Shown: positions 46,161 to 53,919 of the stretch, one piece after another | Numbering within the stretch: position 1 is the stretch's first letter | How the letters are laid out: every line of letters begins with the position of its first letter | NCBI GenBank assembly: GCA_022778545.1 | Contig: JALFDW010000037.1 | Span: 58,062-122,061 of the forward strand | Reading direction: 5' to 3' | DNA from: a bacterium | GTDB lineage: Bacteria > Bacillota > Clostridia > Christensenellales > CAG-138 | DNA length: 64,000 bases | Made by a program: the position numbers and the translations under genes | Notes under the pieces: generated by a model | Database searches by the model: none | What the model saw: the letters and a program-made list of their open reading frames with translations, nothing else | What the model was told of the DNA's origin: nothing

Positions 46161-46190
46161 AAAAAAGGCCGCGGACGGATGTCCGCGGCC
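46161..46190 (-). terminator. Leader terminator (attenuator) of the ABC exporter operon
   Basis: On the minus strand, GGCCGCGGAC-ATCC-GTCCGCGGCC followed by TTTTTT, a strong intrinsic terminator between the 26-codon ORF and the exporter genes. GCGGACAU of its 5' arm and loop is exactly complementary to AUGUCCGC inside the leader ORF (46246-46239), giving an alternative antiterminator. Confidence 0.8.
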
Positions 46191-46216
46191 GATGATGCGT
46201 GAATGAAGGCTTTCGC

Positions 46217-46297
46217 CTATGCCACGTCAACAAGCCGTGCGGACATACGGATTCCGTCAAATGCTGCGCTAAGCTGGATCAACCTGATCTTCGTCAT
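46217..46297 (-). CDS. Leader peptide ORF (26 aa) of the ABC exporter operon
   Basis: The ATG has AGGAGCC (46311-46305) about seven bases upstream. The peptide is basic and starts MTKIRLIQLS, ends RLVDVA, and has no recognised relatives. The stop UAG opens a small GNRA-type hairpin (AGGC-GAAA-GCCT, 46218-46207). It stands between a promoter and an intrinsic terminator, ahead of the exporter genes. I infer a regulatory peptide whose translation sets which hairpin forms; a functional product is unlikely. Confidence 0.65.
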   Translation of the reverse strand: MTKIRLIQLSAAFDGIRMSARLVDVA

Positions 46298-46322
46298 CGT
46301 ACACGGCTCCTTTCTGTAACAA

Positions 46323-46339
46323 TTTGGCATGTTGCCAAA
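46323..46339. promoter_or_regulatory. 17-bp perfect palindrome at the exporter operon start site
   Basis: TTTGGCA-TGT-TGCCAAA, 7-bp arms, immediately downstream of the -10 at the predicted start. It may be a repressor operator, or form a hairpin at the 5' end of the RNA. Confidence 0.6.
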
Positions 46340-46343
46340 AGAT

Positions 46344-46372
46344 ATTGTAGCACTCCTTCCGCAGGATTGCAA
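46344..46372 (-). promoter_or_regulatory. Sigma-A promoter of the leader-exporter unit
   Basis: On the minus strand, TTGCAA (46372-46367), 17 bp, TACAAT (46349-46344). Predicted start is near 46337. Confidence 0.7.
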
Positions 46373-46406
46373 GCAGAAATAATATAATATCTCGTTTATA
46401 TTATTT

Positions 46407-47429
46407 TCACTTTTGGTAGGTATATGCTTCGAGCAGGTCCAGCGTGTTCCGTACGCCGTCAATGTGCGTGCGCTCGTACCCGTGGGAAGCATAAACGCCC
46501 TGGCCGACAACGCAGTGCCGGATGTCATAGCCGGCGCTGAGCGCAGCGTCCGCGTCGGAACCGTAGCTCGGGTAAATGTCCACAGCATAGTCCACGCCGT
46601 TTTCCTTCGCGCAGCGGATCAGCGCGCTCGTGAGCTCATAGTCGGACGGGCCGGAGGAGTCCTTGGCGCAGATGCTCACCTGCGTTTCGGTGCAGGTCAG
46701 CCCTTCGCCCACGCAGCCCATATCCACGCTGATGACTTCTTCGACATCCTGCGGGATGCCTGCGCGCGCCCCGTGGCCGACCTCTTCATAGGTAGTGATG
46801 AACGCATACACCTTGCGGGAAAGGGCAGCGCCGCTCTCCCGGAGGCGCTTCGCAAAGCCCAGCAGCAGCGCCACGGAAAGCTTATCGTCAATAAAGCGGC
46901 TCTTGATGTATCCGCTTTCCGTCACCGTCGTGCGCGGGTCAAAGCAAACATAGTCGCCCACGTTGATGCCGAGTTCAAGCACATCCTCCCGGCTTGCTAC
47001 CTTTTCATCGAGGACGATCTCCACCGTGTCAAAGCTGCGCTTCGTCTCGGCAAGGTCGGTGTTCACATGCGCGGAGGCGTTCACAAGCTGGCATGTTCCG
47101 CTGTACCGCTTCTCCGAGAAGCGCGGGAACACGGTGCAGTTCTCCGTCTCCACATTCGCCGCCACAAGGCCGCCGATGCGCGTGATGCGCAGCCTGCCGT
47201 TGGCCTTGACTTCCGCCACCATGCCCCCCAGCGTATCGATGTGCGCGGAAAGCACAAGGGGGTTCCCCTCGCCGCCAAGGTCCACAAGGATGCAGCCTTT
47301 GTTGGTAAGCTTGGGCGCAAAGCCAAGCTTCTCAAACTCCGCAGCGGTATATTCCGTGACCGCACGCGTAAACCCGCTCGGGCTCGGGATGGCCGTAAGC
47401 GCTTTAAACTGCTCAATAATGTATTGCAT
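46407..47429 (-). CDS. M42-family metallopeptidase (aminopeptidase/endoglucanase-like)
   Basis: 340 aa; ATG follows GAAGGAGGT. Co-catalytic metal ligands are seen in LSAHIDTLGG, FIDDKLSVA, TYEEVGHGA (catalytic Glu-Glu), ISVDMG and the late ASHGYERTH. The family forms large tetrahedral aminopeptidase particles, and some members were once called cellulases. Its 3' end abuts the exporter promoter, with an AT-rich hairpin (46378-46405) that may act as its terminator. Confidence 0.9.
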   Translation of the reverse strand: MQYIIEQFKALTAIPSPSGFTRAVTEYTAAEFEKLGFAPKLTNKGCILVDLGGEGNPLVLSAHIDTLGGMVAEVKANGRLRITRIGGLVAANVETENCTVFPRFSEKRYSGTCQLVNASAHVNTDLAETKRSFDTVEIVLDEKVASREDVLELGINVGDYVCFDPRTTVTESGYIKSRFIDDKLSVALLLGFAKRLRESGAALSRKVYAFITTYEEVGHGARAGIPQDVEEVISVDMGCVGEGLTCTETQVSICAKDSSGPSDYELTSALIRCAKENGVDYAVDIYPSYGSDADAALSAGYDIRHCVVGQGVYASHGYERTHIDGVRNTLDLLEAYTYQK

Positions 47430-47588
47430 CGTTTTACCTCCTTCGGGCGGAAGCCGCCGGAATTGTATCTTTCATTTCATAATTATATTTCTGCATTTCG
47501 CGTTTGGCAATACCTGCCTCACCGCACATTTTCTTCTGTATTTTTCACAATTCACACATTTATCTACATAATTCGCATAAAACTGCAG

Positions 47589-47617
47589 TTGCATATTAAG
47601 AAATTATACAATATAAT
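47589..47617 (+). promoter_or_regulatory. Sigma-A promoter of the diguanylate cyclase gene
   Basis: TTGCAT (47589-47594), 17 bp, TATAAT (47612-47617), 82 bp before the ATG in an AT-rich leader. Confidence 0.65.
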
Positions 47618-47698
47618 TGATGTTGTAACCATGTAAGCTGCAATATTGTTTCTGAGCATTTCTCAGCCACGAAATAAAACGATACGAAGGAGAGCATC

Positions 47699-49720
47699 AT
47701 GAAGAGAAACACAGCCTCGTGCAGATCTTCCTCCCGCATGCTGACTTTCATGCGCGTTTTCTTTGCTGTGCTCGCCACAATTTTCATTCTTGCATGCGTT
47801 GTATCCGGCCTTTGCCTGATTTTTCAATGGCCGCAAGCTCTTCTGCATATTATCCTGGAGCATGGAAATACCATCACGCTCCTGTCCATTCTCTGTGCTC
47901 TGCTTGCGATTTTCTGCGTGATTTTTTACAGCGCGCTGATGCGCCGCAGCCTGCGGGCAGCCAACCGCGAGTATCAACTTCTTGCAAACAACCTGCCCGG
48001 CGGCATCTGCAAGTGCACGGCAAATGGGGCATATGAGTTTCTGTACATCAGCGATGGTTTTCTGAAAATGCTCGGCTATACGGCGGAGGAGATCCGCCTC
48101 CAATTCCACAACAGCAGCCTTGCGCTGGTCCACCCGGCGGATCGGGAGCGCATCGCAGCGCAGCTTATGCAGGAAGCCGCTTCTTCCGAAGCGCTGACGC
48201 TTGAATACCGTGTCGTCACAAAAGAAGGGAAAACGCTGTGGCTGCTCGACCGGCTGTCCCGTTTGCACGATGAAAGGGATGCGGAAGTTTATTATTCCGT
48301 CCGCATCGACAACACGGCGAAAAAAGAAGCGGACATGTTGCTGCACGTCCGCAACGAGCTAATCCGCATCGCGATGGAACACTCCCGCTCCCACATCTAT
48401 GAATACAATATCGCAACGCGGTCGTTTGATTCCATCATGCGCCCGCCGCATTCCACACACCCGCTTCTGCCGGAGCATATTCAATCCATGCCGGACAGCC
48501 TGATCGATTCCGGCTTCGTCTCTTCGGAAACGGCGGATGGCTTCCGGGCTGCCTTTCATGCCATTGCGGATGGCGTGGCATCCGCGGCCTGCCTCATCAG
48601 CGTAAAGAACGAGGCCGGCAACTATGACTGCTGGCTCAATGTCGCCCTTACCACGGTGTTCGACGGGTTCGGCGCTCCGGTCTGCGCAGTCAGCATGCTG
48701 GAAGACGTTACGGAGCAAAAACACGCCCAGGAACGCTACGATAAAGCAAAGCGCCACTATGACGCCATGTGTTCTTCCACACTCGCCTCCATTCTGTTCG
48801 ATGTGGAAACCGGCACCATTCTTTCCGCGCGCGCCCATTCCGCATCTGCAGCAAAGCTGCTGCCCGAAGGCACGAACCTCGAAGCATGCCTGCCTGAGCT
48901 CGCACGGCGAACCGTTCTCCTCGGCGAGCGCGCGGAATTTCTCCGTACGCTTACGCTGCCCAATCTGCGCAAGCACTATGAAGAAGGCAGGAACTTCCTG
49001 TTCGAATACCGTACCATGCCGGAAGGTGGCCTCTCCACCGCCTGGCGGCAGATTGCCGTGAACATGGAGCGGGACCCTGCAAGCGGCATGCTGACCGGTT
49101 TCGCTTTTGTAACGGACATCGATGCGCAAAAGCGCAAGGAGCTTGACTTGCAGCACAAAGCGGAACACGATCCGTTGACAGGCCTTTGGAACAGACGCGC
49201 ACTGAAAGCGCAAATACAGGAATTTTTGGAAAGCCATGATGCACAAAATGGGCTGCACGCATTCTATATAATCGATATGGACGATTTCAAGTCCGTCAAC
49301 GACACCTATGGACACACCCGGGGCGACGCCATGCTTTGCGCCATTGCAGATCAGCTGCGCGGCACGTTCCGCAAAACGGACATCATTGCGCGGCTTGCGG
49401 GCGATGAATTCGTCGTGTTCATGAAAAATGCAGATACAGAGGCACGCATCGCCGGGAAGGCGCAGGAGATCTGCACCCGCATCCAAAGCATCACCCTCGG
49501 CGACCCAAAGCTCCCGCCGCCGCGCGCAAGCATCGGGATCGCCATCGCACCGGACGCCGGTTCAAGCTTTGAAACGTTATACGCCCATGCAGACGCAGCA
49601 CACTATGTTGCAAAGCGCAGCGGAAAGAACCGCTATGCCTTTTTCCAGCAAGCGGAACAGGCTGAAGAAAAAATTCAGACAACCATGCCGTACTCGCCCG
49701 GGTTGCCGCTCTTGAAATAA
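47699..49720 (+). CDS. Membrane PAS-GGDEF diguanylate cyclase
   Basis: 673 aa. Two membrane helices (about 14-42 and 55-80) precede PAS-type sensor regions: the first at about 90-210 (GYTAEEIRLQF, EYRVVTKEGKTLW), a second at about 220-345, and a less clear third at about 350-490. The GGDEF domain (about 500-655) has HDPLTGLWNRRAL and the active-site loop LAGDEF (567-571; Ala for the first Gly, a form known in active enzymes). R558-x-x-D561 is the I-site for c-di-GMP feedback. It makes c-di-GMP from two GTP. AAGGAGAG precedes the ATG. Confidence 0.92.
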   Translation: MKRNTASCRSSSRMLTFMRVFFAVLATIFILACVVSGLCLIFQWPQALLHIILEHGNTITLLSILCALLAIFCVIFYSALMRRSLRAANREYQLLANNLPGGICKCTANGAYEFLYISDGFLKMLGYTAEEIRLQFHNSSLALVHPADRERIAAQLMQEAASSEALTLEYRVVTKEGKTLWLLDRLSRLHDERDAEVYYSVRIDNTAKKEADMLLHVRNELIRIAMEHSRSHIYEYNIATRSFDSIMRPPHSTHPLLPEHIQSMPDSLIDSGFVSSETADGFRAAFHAIADGVASAACLISVKNEAGNYDCWLNVALTTVFDGFGAPVCAVSMLEDVTEQKHAQERYDKAKRHYDAMCSSTLASILFDVETGTILSARAHSASAAKLLPEGTNLEACLPELARRTVLLGERAEFLRTLTLPNLRKHYEEGRNFLFEYRTMPEGGLSTAWRQIAVNMERDPASGMLTGFAFVTDIDAQKRKELDLQHKAEHDPLTGLWNRRALKAQIQEFLESHDAQNGLHAFYIIDMDDFKSVNDTYGHTRGDAMLCAIADQLRGTFRKTDIIARLAGDEFVVFMKNADTEARIAGKAQEICTRIQSITLGDPKLPPPRASIGIAIAPDAGSSFETLYAHADAAHYVAKRSGKNRYAFFQQAEQAEEKIQTTMPYSPGLPLLK

Positions 49721-50739
49721 CGTTTGAGGTCATAGGGCGCATAGATGCCCGAATCCGTCACAACGCCGCTCACAAGCGCGGGCGGCGTAATGTCAAACGC
49801 CGGGTAATATCCTTTCACGCCATCGCACGCAGTTTTTACCCCCATCGCCTGAAGCACAAAATCAGGGTCCCGCAGCTCAATGCGGACCGTATCCACCGTT
49901 GGGTGACCGTGATCCGGCGCGCCCGTCACAAAATACGGGATCCCCATGTATTTCGCCGCAATGGCGATCTGGAACGTGCCCACCTTGTTCACCACATGCC
50001 CATCGAGGCAGATCGCATCCGCCGCACTCGTGAACACATCCACATGCTCCCGCTGCATCACATAAGCCGGCATGTTGTCCGTGATCACCGTCACATCAAA
50101 GCCCATTTCATGTGCAACGGTGGCCGTCAGCCGCGCGCCCTGAAAATACGGCCGCGTCTCCGGGCAGAACAGCCGGAAGGATTTGCCGCGCGCCGTTGCC
50201 GCAGCAAGCATTTTCCCGACGATCGTCTCCCCGAAGCACTGTGTCATGACCGTCCCGCCCGCGGGGATCATATCCACAAGGTATTCCGCCATCCGGCCCA
50301 CTTTCGCATAGCGCACATCGTTTGCCGCAACGGCATACTCCATGATCGCCGCACTCGTATTCAACCCGGAAGCAAGCGCCGCCTTTGCCGCGGCAAGCGC
50401 ACCCTCCGTCACAAGGCGCATGCGCGCGGCGGTGGTAGGCCGCGCGTTTGAGATGGTCTCCGCCGCTTTTTCAAGATAGGCAAGTTGCTGCGCCTCCGGA
50501 AAATCCCGGCACTCATGCGCTGCAAGAGCCATTCCCATGGCGGCCGCGGTGTATGGCCCTGCGCTTTGTGTAACCATGTCCGTCACCGCCTGCGCGACCT
50601 CTTCATGCCGGCGGCATGTCACAAACTCTACCCGGCGCGGGTAGGTCCGCCTGTCGAGAATGCGCACCGCACCGTTTTCATACCAGGCGATGTTTTCATA
50701 TTGCAGCATAAATGCAAGGCCGCGATCCTGCCGTTCCAT
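49675..50739 (-). CDS. MtnA/eIF2B-like sugar-phosphate isomerase
   Basis: 354 aa; ATG follows GGAGG. The MtnA fold is clear: ETRPYFQGARLTA, VITDNMPAYVM and VVNKVGTFQIAIAAKYMGIPYFV. The catalytic residues match Cys168 (MTQCFGE, where typical MtnA has THCN-G) and Asp241 (SAADAI, typical GAD). MtnA converts methylthioribose-1-phosphate to the ribulose form; relatives act on ribose-1,5-bisphosphate. The changed active-site loop and the neighbouring purine nucleoside phosphorylase leave the substrate open. Its 3' end overlaps the convergent GGDEF gene by 46 bp. Confidence 0.75.
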   Translation of the reverse strand: MERQDRGLAFMLQYENIAWYENGAVRILDRRTYPRRVEFVTCRRHEEVAQAVTDMVTQSAGPYTAAAMGMALAAHECRDFPEAQQLAYLEKAAETISNARPTTAARMRLVTEGALAAAKAALASGLNTSAAIMEYAVAANDVRYAKVGRMAEYLVDMIPAGGTVMTQCFGETIVGKMLAAATARGKSFRLFCPETRPYFQGARLTATVAHEMGFDVTVITDNMPAYVMQREHVDVFTSAADAICLDGHVVNKVGTFQIAIAAKYMGIPYFVTGAPDHGHPTVDTVRIELRDPDFVLQAMGVKTACDGVKGYYPAFDITPPALVSGVVTDSGIYAPYDLKRYFKSGNPGEYGMVV

Positions 50740-50762
50740 CTGTTTTCCTCCTGTTCGTTCTG

Positions 50763-51584
50763 TCAGATCCGTTCGATGATGTCCTTCACATATGCGCCGA
50801 AGGGAGCGGCGATGCGCTCCGCCGTTTCCCCAACCTCTTCCGCCGTGAGCGGCTGCGGCAGCACGCCGGCCGCCATGTTTGTCATCACAGAAAGGGCGAG
50901 CAGCGGGAGGCCGCAATGCGCCGCGGTAAGCGCTTCCGTGACGGTGGACATGCCCACAGCATCCGCGCCGAGAAGCCGCGCCGCGCGGATCTCCGCCGGG
51001 GTCTCAAACTGAGGCCCTGTAAAGAACATGTACACCCCCTCGTGGACGGTGAGGCTGGTGTTCGCCGCGCAGGCGCGCGCCACAGCGCGCAGCTCCGGAG
51101 TATAGGTTTTCGTCATGTCAAAAAAGCGCGGCCCGAATTCCGGAAGATTTGGCCCGCGCAGCGGGCTCGCGCCGGTGAGTTTGATGTGGTCGGAGAGGAT
51201 CATCACGTCACCGGGATGATAGCTTTCATTCACCGCCCCTGCCGCATTCGTGAGGATCAGAGCGCGCACGCCGAGGAGCTTGAGCACGCGCACGGGGATA
51301 ACGAGCTGCTCATAATCATAGCCCTCATAAAAGTGAAACCGGCCGGACATGCAGACAACACGCTTCCCCCGCACCGTGCCGAACACGAGCTTGCCCGCAT
51401 GGGACTCCACGGTGGTCACAAGGAAATTCGGAATATCCCGGTAATCGATCGAAACCGGCTCCTCCAGTTCATCGGCAAACGGTCCCAGGCAGGAACCGAG
51501 CACGATGGCAAGCTCCGGCGCAAAAGGAGCGCGCTCCATGATATAGTCCGCAGCGGTTTTATACTGTTCAAACGTGTATTCCAT
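50763..51584 (-). CDS. Trimeric purine-nucleoside phosphorylase
   Basis: 273 aa. The PNP/MTAP motifs are seen: VLGSCLGP and SGRFHFYEG (phosphate site), LTNAAGAVN, GPQFETPAEIR (base-binding Glu194) and SVMTNMAAG (Asn236). An Asn at the last position favours 6-oxopurines (inosine, guanosine) over methylthioadenosine. It cuts nucleosides with phosphate to base and ribose-1-phosphate. The isomerase gene follows after 23 bp, so the released sugar phosphate may be its substrate. Confidence 0.9.
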   Translation of the reverse strand: MEYTFEQYKTAADYIMERAPFAPELAIVLGSCLGPFADELEEPVSIDYRDIPNFLVTTVESHAGKLVFGTVRGKRVVCMSGRFHFYEGYDYEQLVIPVRVLKLLGVRALILTNAAGAVNESYHPGDVMILSDHIKLTGASPLRGPNLPEFGPRFFDMTKTYTPELRAVARACAANTSLTVHEGVYMFFTGPQFETPAEIRAARLLGADAVGMSTVTEALTAAHCGLPLLALSVMTNMAAGVLPQPLTAEEVGETAERIAAPFGAYVKDIIERI

Positions 51585-51630
51585 ATCTGCCTTTTCTCCC
51601 GAACCTGATGGATCCTGCAAAATAGAAAAT

Positions 51631-51682
51631 GGCGGGCTTTACGCCCGCCTGCATTGTATCATGCGCTGTTTTTGGCTGTCAA
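51631..51682 (-). promoter_or_regulatory. Promoter and overlapping palindrome of the nucleoside phosphorylase unit
   Basis: TTGACA (51682-51677), 18 bp, TACAAT (51658-51653) on the minus strand. A 7-5-7 palindrome GGCGGGC/GCCCGCC (51631-51649) covers the predicted start, as an operator or as the 5' hairpin of the message. Confidence 0.55.
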
Positions 51683-51727
51683 GGAAGCCGTCTCTTCAAA
51701 CACACCATAAACTTTCGGAATGCATGC

Positions 51728-51747
51728 GCCCGGGAAAGTTCCCGGGC
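51728..51747 (-). terminator. Putative terminator of the sigma/anti-sigma unit
   Basis: GCCCGGGAA / TTCCCGGGC, 9-bp arms with a tiny loop, 23 bp beyond the stop. No T-tract on the minus strand. Confidence 0.45.
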
Positions 51748-51769
51748 ACAGCATCTTTTTTATTTAGCT

Positions 51770-53284
51770 TCAATCATCCAGTTCCTTGTCCCACGCAAGG
51801 ATTGCGCCGGTCAGGGCGTCGATCTCGTAATCATACTCATAACCGCCCGCCTTGAACTCCACCTCGTACTGCTGCCTACCGTCCTCGCGGTCAAGCTCTG
51901 CCTTCATTTCCATCGCTTCGCCGGCAGAAACTCCCGCATGTGCAAGTGCTACCTCCTTCGCGCGGCTCACACCGATCAGGCTGCCGCCAGAAGTGTCCTG
52001 CGTTCCGTTCTGCTGCTTGTTTCCGTCCTCGTCCCGTTCGCGCTCATGCTTGAGCACAGCGCCCGTAACGGCGTCGATCTCATAATCGTACTCATAGCCG
52101 CCGGAAACGAACTCCACGTCGTAATGCAGTGTCCCATCATCCCGGTCAAGCGCGACCTTGAGCTGTGCCGCATCCGCTTCCTTCACATTGGCGTGCTCCA
52201 AAGCGGCCTGCTTCGCCTTCTCCTCGCCGATCGCATCCACGCTGCTCTCCGCCCCGCTGCTTCCAACTGTACTCCCGCTGACGATGCCCGGCGCCACATA
52301 CCAGACGATCTCGCCCGTTACAGCATCCACATCGTACTCATACTCTGCATTTGCTGCGTCGAACTCCGCTTCATACACCATGCGGCCATGCTCGCAGTCC
52401 AGCTCCACTTCAAGGCCGGTAATGTCCGTTTTTGCAAGGCCTGCATGCTTGAGCGCCGCCTCGACCGCCGCATCCGCGCCGATGTATGCCTTGTCGCTCG
52501 CCTGGCCGACAGAGCTGACATGCGTGAGGCTTATATTTTCTGCAAGCAGGTTCAGCTCGTTGATGGAAAGCCCCGCAAGCTCCGCGAATGTGTGGCGCGC
52601 ATTGCCCTGAAGGATCTCCTCGATCAGCGCGGCTTTGCCGACAGTCACGCCGTATTCCGCGGCCTTTGCCGCAAGCGCATCGTCCGCGCCGCTGACGTCC
52701 TGGCTCAGGATTGCGCCGCTGCCGACCCGGCTCTGTGCGAAAACCGCTTCCACTTCTGCAACGAGCTTGCTTTCAAGCGTCTGCGCATCTGTTCCATCCA
52801 TTCCCTCCACAGAGATGAGAATGGAGTTCGCCAGCTCGTCAAGATAGCCGAGTTTGAGCATCGAACCCACGACTGCGTTCACCGCCACGTTCAGCTTCGT
52901 TCCCGCAAGCTCCATTCCATCGAGCACCACCGCGCCGTCTTCATTGTGCGCTTCCGCCGCAAGCACATTTTCTTCCGCGTCTACGCGCAGTTCCACGCTG
53001 GGGTTCACATCGAGGGAGATGATCGCCGCAACGTTTGCCGCCGAAGGCGCTTGCCCGGTTCCGCGGCCGATCAACACGCCCATAACAAGCAGCGCCGCAG
53101 CCGCCGCGATCGCTGCGCAGGTGCGCAGCACCTTGTTTTTGCCCCTGTTTTTATTCGTATTCTGTTCCATTTCGATTACCGCTCCTTTCTTCTCATCGCA
53201 CTTGCGCAGGATATCCTCCAGCACATCGGGCGCCGCGTTGGAAACGGCATCTTTCAATTTGGCTTCGATCTCGTCCCGTTTCAT
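51770..53284 (-). CDS. RsgI-like anti-sigma factor with three C-terminal PepSY domains
   Basis: 504 aa. A cytoplasmic segment (1-50), a membrane helix (about 53-73) and the RsgI-type start of the outer domain (ISLDVNPSVEL, about 89-99) lead to a region (about 100-250) like the RsgI periplasmic domain. Three PepSY-type repeats (about 265-330, 350-412 and 437-504) end in near-identical YEYDYEIDAVTG and YEYDYEIDALTG motifs. The gene overlaps the sigma-factor stop by 4 bp, so it is presumably its anti-sigma, with PepSY as sensor. Confidence 0.8.
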   Translation of the reverse strand: MKRDEIEAKLKDAVSNAAPDVLEDILRKCDEKKGAVIEMEQNTNKNRGKNKVLRTCAAIAAAAALLVMGVLIGRGTGQAPSAANVAAIISLDVNPSVELRVDAEENVLAAEAHNEDGAVVLDGMELAGTKLNVAVNAVVGSMLKLGYLDELANSILISVEGMDGTDAQTLESKLVAEVEAVFAQSRVGSGAILSQDVSGADDALAAKAAEYGVTVGKAALIEEILQGNARHTFAELAGLSINELNLLAENISLTHVSSVGQASDKAYIGADAAVEAALKHAGLAKTDITGLEVELDCEHGRMVYEAEFDAANAEYEYDVDAVTGEIVWYVAPGIVSGSTVGSSGAESSVDAIGEEKAKQAALEHANVKEADAAQLKVALDRDDGTLHYDVEFVSGGYEYDYEIDAVTGAVLKHERERDEDGNKQQNGTQDTSGGSLIGVSRAKEVALAHAGVSAGEAMEMKAELDREDGRQQYEVEFKAGGYEYDYEIDALTGAILAWDKELDD

Positions 53285-53853
53285 TTTTCATCCGCCTCCA
53301 TCGCATATTTCAGTTTTCTGACGGCTCTTGCATATTTGGAAAGCACGGTCGCAAGGGGCATTTCAAGGAGTGCTGCACTCTCCCTATGGCGCAGCCCCGC
53401 CACCGCGTGCAGCATCACGATCTGCCGCTCCGCGTCCGAGAGCTGCCGGAGTGCCGCCTGCAGAATCAGCCGGTCCTCCGCGGAGACGCCCTGTTTGGAA
53501 GAAAGGTAGCGCTCCCATTCTTCCTCGGGCAGGCTGCTTGTGCGCTTTGCCTCCCTGAGGCGCATCCGTGCCAGGTTTTTCGCGATCGTCATCAGCCACG
53601 CCATCGGCTTGCCTTCCGGGCGGTAGCGTTCCGCTGCCGCATAAACGCGCAGGAATGTTTCCTGAAGGATGTCTTCCGCATCACCCGGCCTGCGCACAAG
53701 TGAGAGCGCAAAGCCATAGAGCGCAGCGTGCGTCCGCTCATAAAGCGCGCCGAGCGCCTCTTTGTCGCCCTGCGCGATGCGGGAGAGCAGTGTTTCCAGC
53801 TCCCGCGCTTCCCCTTGTGTATGTTCGATTGCGTTCATTGCCCAAACCAACAT
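53281..53853 (-). CDS. ECF-type RNA polymerase sigma factor
   Basis: 190 aa. Region 2 has YGFALSLVRRPGDAEDILQETFLRVY, in several short segments, and WLMTIAKNLARMRLRE. Region 4 has LSDAERQIVMLHAVAGLRHRESAALLEMPLATV. The gap between regions holds a basic linker. The start was set at an ATG that follows GGAAAGG; a later ATG (five codons on) is possible. It is coupled by overlap to its presumed anti-sigma. Target promoters are not known. Confidence 0.88.
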   Translation of the reverse strand: MLVWAMNAIEHTQGEARELETLLSRIAQGDKEALGALYERTHAALYGFALSLVRRPGDAEDILQETFLRVYAAAERYRPEGKPMAWLMTIAKNLARMRLREAKRTSSLPEEEWERYLSSKQGVSAEDRLILQAALRQLSDAERQIVMLHAVAGLRHRESAALLEMPLATVLSKYARAVRKLKYAMEADEK

Positions 53854-53919
53854 GCCTGCTTTCCTTTCCGTCACACATACAATGCACGGGATTGCGTTTT
53901 TATTGCATGGTCTGCAAAA

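Noticed and set aside
47618..47698. c-di-GMP riboswitch in the leader of the cyclase gene
   Set aside because: Only a 5-bp CTGAG/CTCAG hairpin is present; no GEMM core elements in the 80-nt leader.
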